This document shows positions 11,471-23,872 of a DNA stretch of 64,000 nt, piece after piece. The position numbers and the translations under genes were made by a program. The stretch covers positions 40,174,501 to 40,238,500 of the forward strand of contig NC_089980.1 in the NCBI RefSeq assembly GCF_036417845.1, read 5' to 3'. The DNA comes from Apteryx mantelli (Eukaryota > Chordata > Aves > Apterygiformes > Apterygidae). The notes beneath the pieces are model-generated. The model had not been told where the DNA came from, made no database searches, and saw only the letters and a program-made list of their open reading frames with translations. Every line of letters begins with the position of its first letter. The stretch's first letter is position 1.

Positions 11471-14400
11471 TAATCATTATTGTTTTTATGCACCTGGCCC
11501 TTTACTGAGGGACAATGGACTCTCTCTGCCTGTGCGCTTGTGCCAGGCTCCCGCAGACAATATCATCAGTTGAAATAGCTTGGGAATGAACTCTAGAGCA
11601 GTCACTCTTAAATTAGTCTTAATGCAGTCTAATGACCATAGAGAGTAATCCTAAAGCACAACATCTCTTTCCATACAGCACTGCACCATGCGTGCCTATA
11701 TCTCAGGCAAATACTTAATGCTGCTTTTAGTCATTACATATGGTGAACTCTACTTGGTTGCTCTTGCAAAATCTTATTTTCCCTGTAACACTTCAGGGAA
11801 TCTGTGACATCTTCAGAAGTATGCTTGAAAAGGTTCAAGATGAGGAAGTAAATTATGCTTTAAATAGGTTGCATCACTAGAAATGACTTGAATGGTGAAG
11901 CAAGAGAAGAGACTGTGCAAGTGACTAGTAGATGGCAAAGGATAAAAAATAGGAGGCTGATGTATGTCTCATTCGGCGACTGCAAGTCCCCTGCTTGCTT
12001 TCTGAGCAGAGGGCTATATTGTTCATTAAGCCTTACGAACCTTAGCAAGGCAGGCACAGAAACCAACAGCTCAAATGTTCTTGCAGCCGCTGGAGTCGCA
12101 GGGAGGTGGTAATGGTCATTCACAAACAGATTTTTCTTGTCCCCGTTGTGTAGCTGCAGAAATACCAAGCTGTAGTCTCTAGGCCTGCACCGGCAGTAGA
12201 GAGACAGCCCTTCCTCGGGATGCAGTGGGAGGTGTGGGGGCTGCCTCCTGCTTGTTTTTAGCAAGAGAACATCTCTACAGCTCCCCATACCACCTTCTGC
12301 AAAATGACAACCAACATATGACTTGGGTTTGAAATCCTTGCAGCTGATGGGAAAACAATTAAGATCTCATTAAAATTCTATGTAGAGAGCCAAGAAAAGG
12401 AAGATAATGTCAGAGGAAAGGTGATATGTAGGACAGTAAGGAGAATTCTCTTAAGTTAAGCCTGTCATTAGGCAGGAGCACAGAAGGTGCTAATTGTACA
12501 GTGCATTTCATTCATTCCACAAAGAATAATTAATGCTTTCCCTTCTGCCTTTCCTTTCACTCGCATGAATGGGTTCAATGCATATGCCTTCAGGCAGGAG
12601 TTGTCCTCTCCTGGATTCATATGTGCAGGAGAATTTTACTGCTGGATTTCTTCATCTGTTGACTGTTGAACAGGAATTGTTATTAGTCAGGTGAAGGAAT
12701 GCTGTTTTCATTAATCCCTTTGTGTGTCTTCACCTCTGTTGCTGATACAGAAGTTATTGCCCCAAAATGAGGAAGCACTGCAAGAGCAAGCATGGACTTG
12801 CTTACAGGTAAGCACATGCTCAAATACTGCCCTGGATAGGGAAGGACATATCAGAAGGAGCTCATACCCTGAAAGTGTGCGCTGATGTGCTGATGGGAAG
12901 CGAGCACGGTATGAATGGGCACCACTTGGTCCCTGGCAGGGCTCTGAAGATTTTGCATGGAGATTGATTTCCTGCCTGGCTGATTGGGAACCAAAGCTCT
13001 TGCGAAGTGTGGACTCTGACCTGCCTTGCCTCTGTGAGACTTGCCCTGATCAGAATCAGCTCCCGAGCCATACTATTATGGTAGAGCTACCATTCTCTTG
13101 TAAAGCAGATCTTTGACGGGTTTGGATATTTGCCTGACCTCCCACATTCATCATGAAACTCATGAAAATCATGGAAAAAGCATGGATTCTTCACTTCACT
13201 TCTTCACAGAAGTCTTCACTTCCTTTTAAACCGGAGTGAGATATCACTGCATGTTGCTCTCTACCCCAATGGTAACTACACTTCAGGGTTGGGGTGAAGT
13301 GATCCGTATCCATTTGACAATTTCTATTCCATAGAAATAATTCAGCTTATTTAGTTAATGATTGTAAAGTCCTCTGACATTCCAGGTTGAAAATGCTATC
13401 TGCAAGAATAACAATAATACTTTCCACCTTTGATATTTTTCCAGGAATCTCTGTCAGAGAAGCTGTGCTTGTACAAGCTAATGTGCTTGGTATCGATTGA
13501 AGCACTCATCCAAATTCATGTTAGAGACAACCCAAAGAAACTCTCTTCCCCTCTCCCTCCATCTAGGCATCCTCAAAGCTTTGGGAAATTCGCATTAGGA
13601 CACTACGTTCCTGATGCTTTAACATGGTGCAAGTAGGCAGCTGGCTCTGAGGCTGGCTACAGCTGTGGTGTGAGAGAGGGAGAAGTCCCGCTACAGAGCC
13701 ACCCCCCTGCCCTGCTACCTAGACTGTGTGCATTGCACAGCGTGGCTAAGGGCATCCTTCCATCCCCGTGGTAAATTTGCCTCTTGTTGGCACTCTGGGA
13801 GAGTAGGCAGCTGCAAAATGCCAACTTATTTTCAGCATCCTAGACACCCGCTACCATTGTCATAGCACATGGACGCAAAGAGTACTCAGCTGAACTCCTT
13901 CCAAATTTCAGCATGGGTTCCAGAGACAAAGGTATAACATGTCCTTGAGGCTCTTAATCCTTTGACACAACCTGAGACTGTAGCAACCTGTTGTTGCCTC
14001 CAGCCCATTCCACCAAGGTGAGAACAGCCTTTGCTGCCAGCGGCCATGGGACATTTATGCACCCACATCTCACCAGGGCTCTCCTGCAGATTCCCTGGTC
14101 CACCCTCTAGCTCCATGGCTAGGCTACCTTATCCTCATGTCTTTCATGTATACGCTCTTCTGAATGCACCCAGTCCAAGTTTGCACTCCAGTGATCTCTG
14201 ACTGAAATTGGGCTTGAGGGAGAAAGAATTGAGTTCTGGTGGGTAAAAGAGGATAAGTCAGGAACACATTCTCTCAAATTTCTATAGAGCACTGAGACTA
14301 CTCCCCATCTAAGCACAACCAGCTGTATATGGAATCACTCATAAAGGGTGTTCTTCTTTGGGCCGGTCTACCTATGACTACAGTGTCATTACTTTGATTT

Positions 14401-14772
14401 TGCCCAGCTTTTGATTTCATTCACAGTCTTCACCATCCATCTGTGAAGCTTATGTTCCCCTGATATGAACCAAAAACCTAAAAGATCACTAAATGCAATA
14501 TTCAAACAGGGGAAAGTAGGGAATGAGAATACTTTTGTGATTTGCTGACGGCTAAAATGGATATGGCTGCTGATAGCAACGTAACTGACGTACTGCTTGG
14601 TGCAGAGAGATGTGTGTGAGGTGAAAGCATGTGGAGTATTTGGGAATAAAAGGATGCAGGCTGCTGTTGTAGGTTAGGCTCTCTCTCCAGCAATGAAGAA
14701 ATCATATTTTGTTAGAGTCAGGGAGCTGTTTGCTTATGGGATCAGTAATGCCTGTAGGTATAGATCATCATC
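11471..14772. other. Intergenic, no gene seen
   Basis: No exon or repeat family recognised. The longest open frames lack codon structure, family resemblance or splice context. Nothing further to report. Confidence 0.5.
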
Positions 14773-14777
14773 TTACA
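14773..14777. repeat. Left target-site duplication of solo LTR
   Basis: TTACA lies immediately before the TGTCTCC start of the LTR and is repeated exactly at 15633-15637 after its TATAACA end. A 5-bp duplication is typical of many vertebrate endogenous retroviral integrations. Confidence 0.75.
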
Positions 14778-14944
14778 TGTCTCCAGACATTCATGCAGTG
14801 TGGTAAAAAAAGCTAGAGAAGCTGTCAGAATCCAGTACTCTCTGACCAGGTTCTTTTAGATATTCCACACACACAGAGCATAATGTTTAATATAAAAGTT
14901 TACTTGGAAGATATTTGATGCTACACAGGATTTTTGATTTAGCA

Positions 14945-15045
14945 GAGTAATATTGCAATATACTGAAATCACAATACAAGTGTATACACTTAGCAAAATA
15001 TGACAATTGCAATATACAGTTCAATCACAATACCAATGTGATTTC
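14945..15045. repeat. 55-bp imperfect tandem duplication inside the LTR
   Basis: The 11-mer TTGCAATATAC occurs at 14953 and 15008, followed in both copies by a related stretch containing TCACAATACAA / TCACAATACCA and then AGTGTA / AATGTG. The offset of 55 bases is the same throughout. It falls in the inferred R/U5 part of the LTR. Confidence 0.7.
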
Positions 15046-15167
15046 CATTACTGGTCTCTATAATACACTCACCATCACAACACTGGGCATCACCAGGAAA
15101 GATTACATGGGTTGAAGCCAGCTCAAGCCTGTTGCTCTCTTCAAAATTCCTTTGGCAGTTGTTTAGG

Positions 15168-15174
15168 TTTTATA
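15168..15174 (-). promoter_or_regulatory. LTR TATA box
   Basis: On the minus strand the sequence reads GTATAAAACC, a canonical TATA box, about 455 bases from the U3 end of the LTR. If functional it would start transcription near 15140, heading left, away from MCFD2 and TTC7A. Activity today is unknown. Confidence 0.6.
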
Positions 15175-15632
15175 CTCTGTGTTGGGCTGAGCCACATATA
15201 CACCTCCCCCATGTTGGTTTGGCTATCTCCAGGAAAAACATTTACACCTGGTCCAATTAACAGCTATGGCCACTTATCTAAAACAAAGGTCACCCTCAGG
15301 TCCCCTTCGTGTTGAGATAAAGTCAGTTCTCTGTGCAACAGCTGTGATTAATGAGTCGCATCCTACACTGTTCCTGATCTTCATGGGGCACCTCTCCCTC
15401 TGAGCCTTCTGCCGTTGCAGGGGTCACTGGTCGGTCACAGAAGTTCCTGGACAGATAAGGAACAATTATCCATCCCAGCCTCTCCAGCTGGCTGAAGTGC
15501 CTGTCTTAGCTTCATTCCTTCATAAACTGAAATAGCAGATAAAATCTATCAAACTGAAAACTGCAAGTTAAGTGATACCAAAATAGCCATCCCCCTCATC
15601 CCCCCCGCCCTCTGGAAAGGTAGGCTATAACA

Positions 15633-15637
15633 TTACA
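15633..15637. repeat. Right target-site duplication of solo LTR
   Basis: TTACA follows the LTR terminus TATAACA directly and matches 14773-14777 exactly. Confidence 0.75.
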
Positions 15638-18600
15638 AAATCTATTGTGATTTTGACACAATTCCTTTGTTGCAACAAAGAGGCACTTGTGTAAGAGTTG
15701 TAAATGCAACTCAGAGTTGTCAGTGAAGGGGAAGGAAAATCTCTGTTGGTTCAGGAGACCATCAGCTTCCAAACTTTAGGAAACACTACTGATTTGGCAT
15801 GTCTAAGAAGAAGATTCTCATGCTGGGCACCCAAATCTGGAGGCCGCTTTTAAACCTAGTTTTGGTTTTCCTAGTTGAAATGGAAGAAGCGTTTCTGATA
15901 TGCAGTCCATTCTAACAGAGAAATTAACTTGAAAGTTAATCATAGTTCTGGCCCCAGATGGTTACAATGCATCTGCTTCTCCATCTGTGGGAGTCTTAAA
16001 GGATACTTGATAGCAGTCCAAATAAGTGTTTAAAAATTGTATCATATAAAGGCAAAATAACAAGACAGCATAATCCAGCCAGCCAAAGGAAACAAAGATG
16101 GGGTAAGTGTTCGAGGCCCTCAGCTACACTCCATAGAGCTCACCTGGCATACAGATTATTGTATGGCAGGCACAAGGTGTAACTCACAGTATTAGTACAT
16201 TGAAAATGTTCTACCTATTCTTATTTTCAGCATGAAAATATTATAGAAATACACTCCCTGCTTTGCCATGGTCAGGAACCTTACAATTAGATAAAATGTA
16301 AGCAGATGTAAACAAAACATATTTCAGTCATATTATGTTATACTTTATTGCAACTTGGTGTGGCAGTCCGTAAGTAAGTTTGTTCTGCAATTTGATCTCA
16401 AAACAGCCAGCACTCTTTTCTGTACCAGAAGCCCTGGATAAGTCAAGAACTGCTTACAAACCAAGGCAAGATAAATATAGAAATCTCTAGGGCTGAGATG
16501 TGAGAGGCAGTATTGATGAGCAAATGTGTATCAGACCTCACTCAAAATGTCATTAGATCAACCGGTAAATTAAGATGGAGATGGAGCTAATTGAAATCCT
16601 GTTTGGAGCCTGCTGGGCCCCTTGGAGGCATGTAGAAACGCCAGTAATGATAAGACCTGAGAGTGTGGGAAGTTTAAGGTGCTATGAAGCTTGGTCCAAA
16701 GCTCAGTGAAGCTGAAGAAAGACTCCCACATTGTATGAATACTGCGTGTGCTATGGGACTTTTCTTTTTGCAGAACGGTTATCCCAAACACAGAGCCACA
16801 AGAAACCCACTAAGCCTCAGCCTTATTCTGTGCGACGGTTATGTGGGATAGCAGGGAGGAAGGAGCTTCCCACTCAAGCTGAGTGTGATGACAAAGTTAA
16901 TTTCTGGACCATTTTCCAGAGCTACATTCAAGGGTATGGAGAAATAAGTACAGCTCTCTACACCGAGTGGTAAGACGTGAAGAAGATAGGGAGCCAGTAC
17001 CGCACATCTTCCAAGAGCAAGCAGAGAAGGCTAGAGGGAAATGGGCATGACCCCTCTCCTCATCCTTGCTGGATCTGCTCATCAGAGCCAAGCCTGCGCG
17101 GGGCCGTGACAGCAAACTGCATCCCTGTCATGGATGCAGCAGCTTCCTTCTCTTCTGGAGCAAGCACTGAGCAGCAGACTATTGCACTGTAAGTAACACC
17201 TTTAATCAAGGCTGAGCTTTACAGCTACGCATATTAAGGCCCTATGATAATGGGTTACAAACAGGAATCATATATTTTGCTTTGTCATAATAATAATCAG
17301 CAGTACCTGGGAGCAGCTCTGCCATCACAGAGACTTCCTGCTGTAGCCTGAAAAAGCTTCTCTTTCTGGTATGAATCACACAAGGGCTGCTAATCATGTA
17401 TGTGATTGCTCGTCAAATGATATGGCAGAAGTTCATTGAACAACAAGCAAAGTAGGTATATGTAAATCCAAAAATAATAACAACATGTTACCTTGGGAAT
17501 AAATACCACAGTACGTAACACCACTGGGGACAAAATGTTAGTGCATGTTGCACTGTGTAAATAGTACTGCAAGCAATGCTAAGTACAAGCATCTGTATTT
17601 ACAACACTCTTTACAATTACTAATGCCACACTCAGCAATTCTGTATTAAAACTTGTATTTGTTATTTAACACATTGCTTGGGCCTGATTTACAATTTAGT
17701 TCCAACTCCTAAGTGAATTGCAATTATTTTGGCAGTTATTAATTGTGTAAATTGATGTGCAGAAGTTTATCTCGTGGTATCCAATCTGTTTTTTATGGCT
17801 GCTATTTTATTGCTCTGTGATTGCTTTAGGGCTGGCTGTGCTTGCCAATCCTTACAAGTTAAAAACAAGTTTTAATATATTTGTTTGCTTAAATGTAAGG
17901 TTGTAATTTTCCCTGAATAAGTGACAAAAATTTGTGATGCATCTTCTATTTAGGCAGGAAGGAAGGACTCCAAGAAGGAACAGCGCTCTCCAGTGGGGGG
18001 GAGGCATGTCACCAATGCAACATCATAACACTGCTATGAGTTTCTCAGCCTAACAGGGTTATGGGATGGGGAGGCCTTGGCCTTTGCTAATACTGTATAT
18101 CCTCCGCCCTCAAATCTCTTTTTCCTAGAGGGATGCCTCCTCTGCACAGGGCAGCAGTCAGAGCCAGAATCGATATCAGTGATCAAGGAAATCATGGGAA
18201 CCAGGGTGTTCATAGCTGGGCCCCAGCAGAGTGAGAAGAAAGGGATTAGCTGGCCCAATTCTAGGTCAGGCGCTCTGTAAGAGACCATTAGATGGGCAAT
18301 CCTCAGGGAGGGAAAAGACATTTTTAAGCTAAAAGCATGGCAAATGGTCATGACAAATGGTCATGAATATATGCACATTAGCAATTAGAAAGTTCCTAAA
18401 TGTTACAGCAGTGACAGCCTAGAACAAACTACCAGTAAGAAAAATGAGAGGAAAGTTATGTGGCTTTAAAGTGAAGCTGTAACAGATGATCACAAATATT
18501 TCCAAACACTGCCTCTGACAGAGCCTGGACTATATGGCTTGTTCACACTCCTACATGAAGTTCATGCAGGTGCCATAAGGCCAAAGTAGCCACCTGTCTG

Positions 18601-20864
18601 TGTTGCCTAATCATAGGACTCTTAGCAATGGCTTTATGGTGACCGGGGATATTCTTAGAGGGAATCAGTGGGTGAGCTTACCGCAGTGTCCTCTCAGGGC
18701 ACACTGACCTGCAGTGTGATGGGATCCTGTCACTTTGTGTAGTTTCCCGCTCTCCTGGTTGGTCTTGTGGTGACAATATCTGGCAGACAAGACTATCCAG
18801 ATCCTACCTTTCAAGGATCCTGGGCCTCTCCAAAGGGCTTTGACGTTGCCTACTCAAGATCAGACTGAATTTATAGTCAGCCTGAACTCCAGCTGAGAAA
18901 ACCTGGCTGTCAGATGCTGGAGATCTTCAGCTTCAAAGCACCCTCGGGAGCACTCTAGCAGGCACTGTGACCCCCAATCCCTTGTGAGCCCCTGCTTCTT
19001 TATGGGTAGTTATGGTGGGCTGATGTTTTGGGTCCTGCTGGTTTCCATGTACTGTGCTGCCTAAAGTCTCTGACCTCAGAGTGCTCAGGGAATCATGTAA
19101 AAGGCCCTGGGCTCCACTGAAGTGTAAGGTACTTCAGGTTTCTGCAAAGCCATGAGTGTCACATTACCCCTAGGTCTCCACACCAGTCACTAGCCACAGC
19201 TTTTGTGCAACAAAAGATCCTAATGTTACGTTAGAGGGGCTGGTCATTCCTTTATGATTTGGAGTGAGCTGGAGCTTTTGCCATGACGTCTGGTAGGTTT
19301 GAACTGCCAAGAAAGAAGGAAAACATGCTACCTTTTCTCAAAAGGTTGCAGAGTTTATCCTTAGTATCTGCTCCTTAGATACATGTGTAAATCTAGCTAA
19401 ACTACCCACATCCTTTCCAGAGCTTCTGCAGCACTGAAGCACCCTCAAGGTTTTAATGCGGGCTTTGGCTTTTAGCCAAAATTACTGTTATTTCCAGTAA
19501 TAATGAGCTGAATGATTACTACCATCAAGTCCTGGCTGCAACAGATAACAAAAAAAAATATTTCAATTATTTATCAAAAGAAACAATAGAAAACAAATAA
19601 GCCTTTCTGTTCTGGTCCCAAACTATGGGTAAGGCTAGTTCTGAAAACTAGAAAGTGGAAAATTCTACTTTTAGATCATGAAAATTTATTTTAAAAATAT
19701 GTAGTGACTGTGTAAAATATGATAAAGTAGGTGAACATAATCTTAGTGGCTCAGAGATACAGAGCAAGCCTGTGATATAGTGATTAGTAGCAGCCCTTTG
19801 GGTAGATAGTGTTTATCTCACACCATATTGATATCTGCACTAGGTCTGAACTTGTTAGACATGACATCTAAGAGTAGATTAGTGCAGCAGCTTTTTACTG
19901 CAGGACATACGTACTCCATCCTACTAACACCATCACAGATAAATTTTCCTGATACCTATAAATTCCCTATCGTGTACATCAAAAACTGATCAAGCCTGGA
20001 ATGGCAACAAGCAGAATGTGAGAACATTCAGTAATGCCTTCATATCTCTGGGCACGCTTTTGTTTCCCCACATTTATATACGCTTCTTATAAGGGGAGGA
20101 AACAGGAAGAGTTTCATCTTCGGCCGAAAGACAAGAAGACATGGGGATATTTATAAGTATTTGATCTAATGTGGTGCAGAATAGCCTTTCAGTCTTGAAG
20201 AGGGCCATACTCTTTTGTCTCAAGCAAAGGCAGACTCAACAAAGGAACTTTGACTTTGGGAGAGAATTCCTGCTGGTGGGAGCTGCACAGGAAACATAGG
20301 CTGAGGAGCTGTTTACAAAGTGAACAAGAGAGAAAAGAGTGAATTTGAAATGCCTGGAGGAGAGAACATCAAGAGGACAATATACCATCTTCTGCCGAAG
20401 AGTTTATTAAGTTTGGCCTGAACTTTCTGGCTTGAGGAACTTTGGATACTGTTGTCCAAAAGATTAGTCATGTTTGTTTGTTCAGAAAAGCTCACCTAGT
20501 TGTGGAGCACTGGTGATTGCCTGGTTTCTTTACAAGGGGAGGAAGACTGTTTCAGAGATGAACTAGGTAGCTTTTGTGATAAAGGCTAGTGAAGTGAGCA
20601 TGGCTACGATGATAAGGGATAAGAGAAGAGTGCAAATCATGATGAAGGTTGGTAACAAGGAGGAATCTGGACATCCTGACTGAGCATTTTGGAGATGGAA
20701 TAGTTTGTCTGACAAAGGAGAACATGAGAAGACTTAGGCTGGGAACAGGTAGTAACAGGAACAAACCTATATATAAGTATGGAGCCAGATCCTTCTCAGA
20801 GGTGCATACTGACAGGACAAGGGGCAAGAAGCACATGTTGCAATGCAGGAAATTGTGATTAGAA
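15638..20864. other. Intergenic, no gene seen
   Basis: No gene or clear repeat supported. Composition is AT-rich and unremarkable. Short open frames show no recognisable domain. Confidence 0.5.
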
Positions 20865-21093
20865 ATTAGGATATTTTTTTTCTCACTGTGGGGGTGGAGC
20901 AGCACTGGACAGGTGCCTGGAGAAGGTGTGTGATCTCAGACCTTGGGGATACCCAAAACTTGACTGGACAAGGCCCTGAGCAACCTGACCTCAGTGGGCC
21001 CTGCTCTGGGCAAGTGGTTGGCCCAGATAACCTGCAGAGACCCCATCCAACCTGAATTATCCTGGTGATTCCTAAATTATTCCTGTGATTCTA
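20865..21093 (+). mobile_element. CR1 LINE, 5'-truncated 3' end
   Basis: This is the 3' UTR of a chicken-repeat-1 LINE in plus orientation. Recognisable consensus landmarks occur in order: 'cactgtggggg...gagcagcactggacagg', 'gcctggagaagg', 'caaaacttgactggacaagg', 'ccctgagcaacctgacct', 'ccctgctctggg', 'ttggcccagataacctgcag' and 'ccatccaacctgaattat'. It ends in a degenerate ATTCCTGTGATTCT-type tail, which is the characteristic CR1 terminal microsatellite. Upstream coding sequence is missing, as is usual for CR1 insertions. The match is good enough to support an avian or close sauropsid source for the window. Confidence 0.85.
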
Positions 21094-23340
21094 ATGAGTC
21101 AGACCCCATGGCTGGAGATGGAAGGACCTCATGCACGAAGATGGGGAAATGTAAGTGTCAGACTCATGACTAGGCTGGAGTCACTGATGAATTTAGTACA
21201 TTTCATGACTGTATGTCAAATTTTATTGGGAACCTGACAGCTGCAAGCTTAATGACTGTGCAAGGCAAGAAATGATTTTCTGACTCTTATCACTAATAAA
21301 TGCTGGTATTTATACTGTCCAGCACTGACAGCTGATCCCTTTGACCCTTTCGTAATGCTTTGAACCCCAGCAGAAGGTTAGTTCCCTTGAAAACTGCCTT
21401 TTTATGCATACTCTGACCCAAACTTCCAAAGCCTCCAGTCCCCCAGCCAAGACCTGGTCTGCAGAGGAGAAGCTTCAAGCAAATGGGCAGCCAGATGTAT
21501 CAAGCAACTGCTTTGTGCTACTCCCTGTTGTTGAGGGATGCTCTGGTGAGAACATTCTTTGTTGGTTCTTCATCGCAATGGTAATGTTTTGACTTGCAGT
21601 AGATGAATTGCTGAATTACTGTTTATGTCAATATTCTCTGCTGGATAGCAAAATTCAAGGAACAGCTCTGGTACTTCATCTATTCTATGTGGAAACATGG
21701 CCACTGATGCCCATAATTCATATCATGTTATGACTGTGACGCTGGTATGTCACACAGCTTATCAAAATTGAGAGCAACAGCTCCAAACTTAGCTGTAGGC
21801 ATGTGTTTCGGTAACCATCTGAAGTACATATAACAGCTTCTTATAAGAATAAGAAGTGGGCTTATTATTTAGCTGGAGAAATACCACTAACACAGGGGCA
21901 GGGGTACTTTAATTTGAACAAAAAGCCATGTTTCAGTCAGATATAAAGTACAGAATTTCATGGAGATGCATTTTCCTTTGCCCTTCCATAGCATGGAAAG
22001 GAGTCTGGAGGTACTAACAACAGTGCCTCAGATTCCTGCAGCAGCTGGTTGTATGTTTGTCCCCCAAAAGCACTTTCTTGTCTTGGCATGAGCAAGTGCA
22101 TGTGTGTGTGCTGTGTGCAGTCTGTTTGATTACTCCTGTCAGGCATAGCCTGGCAAAGACGCGGTGTTTCCTACACGAACTGCCATCTCTTCCCAGCTCG
22201 GGAGTGAAAGGCTAAACATTAAGCAGAAACTAACAACATTCCAGTTCTACAGCACATTTTAATTTTCAGCAGTTTTTACTCTGCCATACACCCAACACTG
22301 TCTCTTAAGGGAAAAAAGCAACATAGTTAACATGGGATAGATTTGGTTCAATGTATTTTGTTTCCTTTCATTATTCCATTTGTCAGAGGAACTATTTAGA
22401 GAGAAGGATTTTCACAATATTGTGTATGGTCCAAGTTTTTGTTTTTTTTAAAGAAAGCACTACTTTAGAGGTTACATTTTCAGAAGCCATTGGATTTCAG
22501 CCATTTCGGATTCATAGTGAGAAGGGAGGAGACAGTAAGAACTAAAAAGAAAAAAGAGGATCATTTTCCCCGTTACCAGCAGGAACATCCTCTTCTGAGT
22601 CCCATTAGAGAGGTAACTGCCTCCATTAATAAAATAAACTGATACATAATCACTACAAGTCTTAATGCTGGGGCTGAATGACCCAATTTAGTACGCTCAT
22701 CTATGCTATGTCCTAATCCTGCAGCCTCTCTGGTATTAGCTGGGTAAACAGACCAGATGCAGATGCTGGCCAGAGGTTCAGGTTCTCACAAACTTGTCTC
22801 TACAGAAGAGCCTGGATGTGCCTTATAAATCACTGATCTTCACTTCTTGGACTCAAGCTTCAAAGCAAGCATAAAAGTTGGCCATACAGTGTTTATACTT
22901 GGAGATCTAGTTGCTGTAACTCAGGTCAGTCAAACAGCAAGAATGACTTGGAGACGGAAACAAGAGTAGTACGTGAAGCACCTCTTTTATTAAAAATTTT
23001 CCATTGACTTTACTGAACCTGTCTTCCTTCAGTGTCTAAGACTTGGTGAAGACTGTCATTTTAGAGGTGTTTTCAGTCTCTTACAGATCTAATTATCTAG
23101 CTCAGTGACACCTGGTTTGGAGGTGAATAGGACCTTTTCTCTGTGGTTTGTCTTTCTTTCTGTGGTTGCCTCTTGGTTTTCCGTGTTTATTCCACATGGG
23201 TGAGTCCATTTCCAGTGAAAGACACCTGTGTGCTTTGGAGCGTGTTTGCTGAGGATGACGAGCAAAGTGTGTCAATAGCTGCAAATAAACGTGAATCCAC
23301 AAGAAAATCCAGTTGTCCAAAAACAACTGATGAAAATAAA

Positions 23341-23815
23341 CACGGTGAAGCATGTCACCCTTCTACCCCCGCACCAGGCATCAGGTTGGCCCAGCTCCTC
23401 TGAGGCTCGCGGGCACCCACCAGTCCCCGCGGGGAGCTGTGGCTGCCGTGGCTCTCTCCAGGCCCTGCTCACCAACCCTTTCCCCCAAAAGTGAGCTGCC
23501 GTCATCCCTTGGTGCCGTGTCCCTGCCAGCCAGGATTCACAAAGCTACTGGTGCCTGGGGCACCAGCCAAAGCCGGGACATGGGTGTCCCAGGTGAAGGC
23601 AGGCAGCACCTGTGTTTCTAGGAAAGCTCGCGTGGGTTGGTGGCTTGTCCGACTTGCGAGTTGGCATGGCACTGGCACGAAGGGCAGCTGGGGCACTGGG
23701 GGAGGCTGGGCGCCAGGGTGTCCTTGCATGCCTGCTGGTAGCAGGGAGACTCGCCGGGGAAGTGGGAATCACGACGGGGCTGCTCTAATTGCTGCTCTAC
23801 ACCATCCCTTCCCCA
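23341..23815. other. GC-rich intergenic patch
   Basis: A roughly 475-base stretch is markedly richer in G+C and CpG than its surroundings. It gives overlapping open frames on both strands, none of which resembles a known protein. It could be a small orphan CpG-rich element or an enhancer, but nothing decides this. Confidence 0.4.
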
Positions 23816-23848
23816 GTGGAAGAAATGACAGCGTCTGTCGCAAGACTT

Positions 23849-23872
23849 GTTTTTTGTTGTTGTTGTTGTTTT
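23849..23872. repeat. (TTG)n microsatellite
   Basis: Five to six tandem TTG units are flanked by T runs. Confidence 0.85.

Larger units (their letters stand above)
14778..15632 (-). mobile_element. Solo LTR of an endogenous retrovirus
   Basis: This 855-bp segment begins TGTCTCC and ends TATAACA, so it has the TG...CA termini of an LTR. It is bounded by identical TTACA duplications. Read on the minus strand it has LTR order. A U3 region of about 450 bases comes first (about 15632 down to 15175). A TATAAAA box follows at 15174-15168. An R region then contains a 55-bp internal duplication. Late polyadenylation-like hexamers sit on the minus strand: AGTAAA at 14904-14899 and ATTAAA at 14891-14886. 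No gag, pol or env frame adjoins it, so it is a solo LTR left after LTR-LTR recombination. The family is not named here. The length and 5-bp duplication fit an ERVL-like or gamma/beta-type avian ERV, which is inference. Confidence 0.75.

Noticed and set aside
11860-12288. 142-residue minus-strand open frame as a possible retroviral or host gene
   Set aside because: No retroviral or cellular motif, no start context of note and no neighbouring element.
14778-15632. Full-length provirus with gag, pol and env around the LTR
   Set aside because: Only one LTR is present and its target duplications close directly on both sides, so the internal part is absent.
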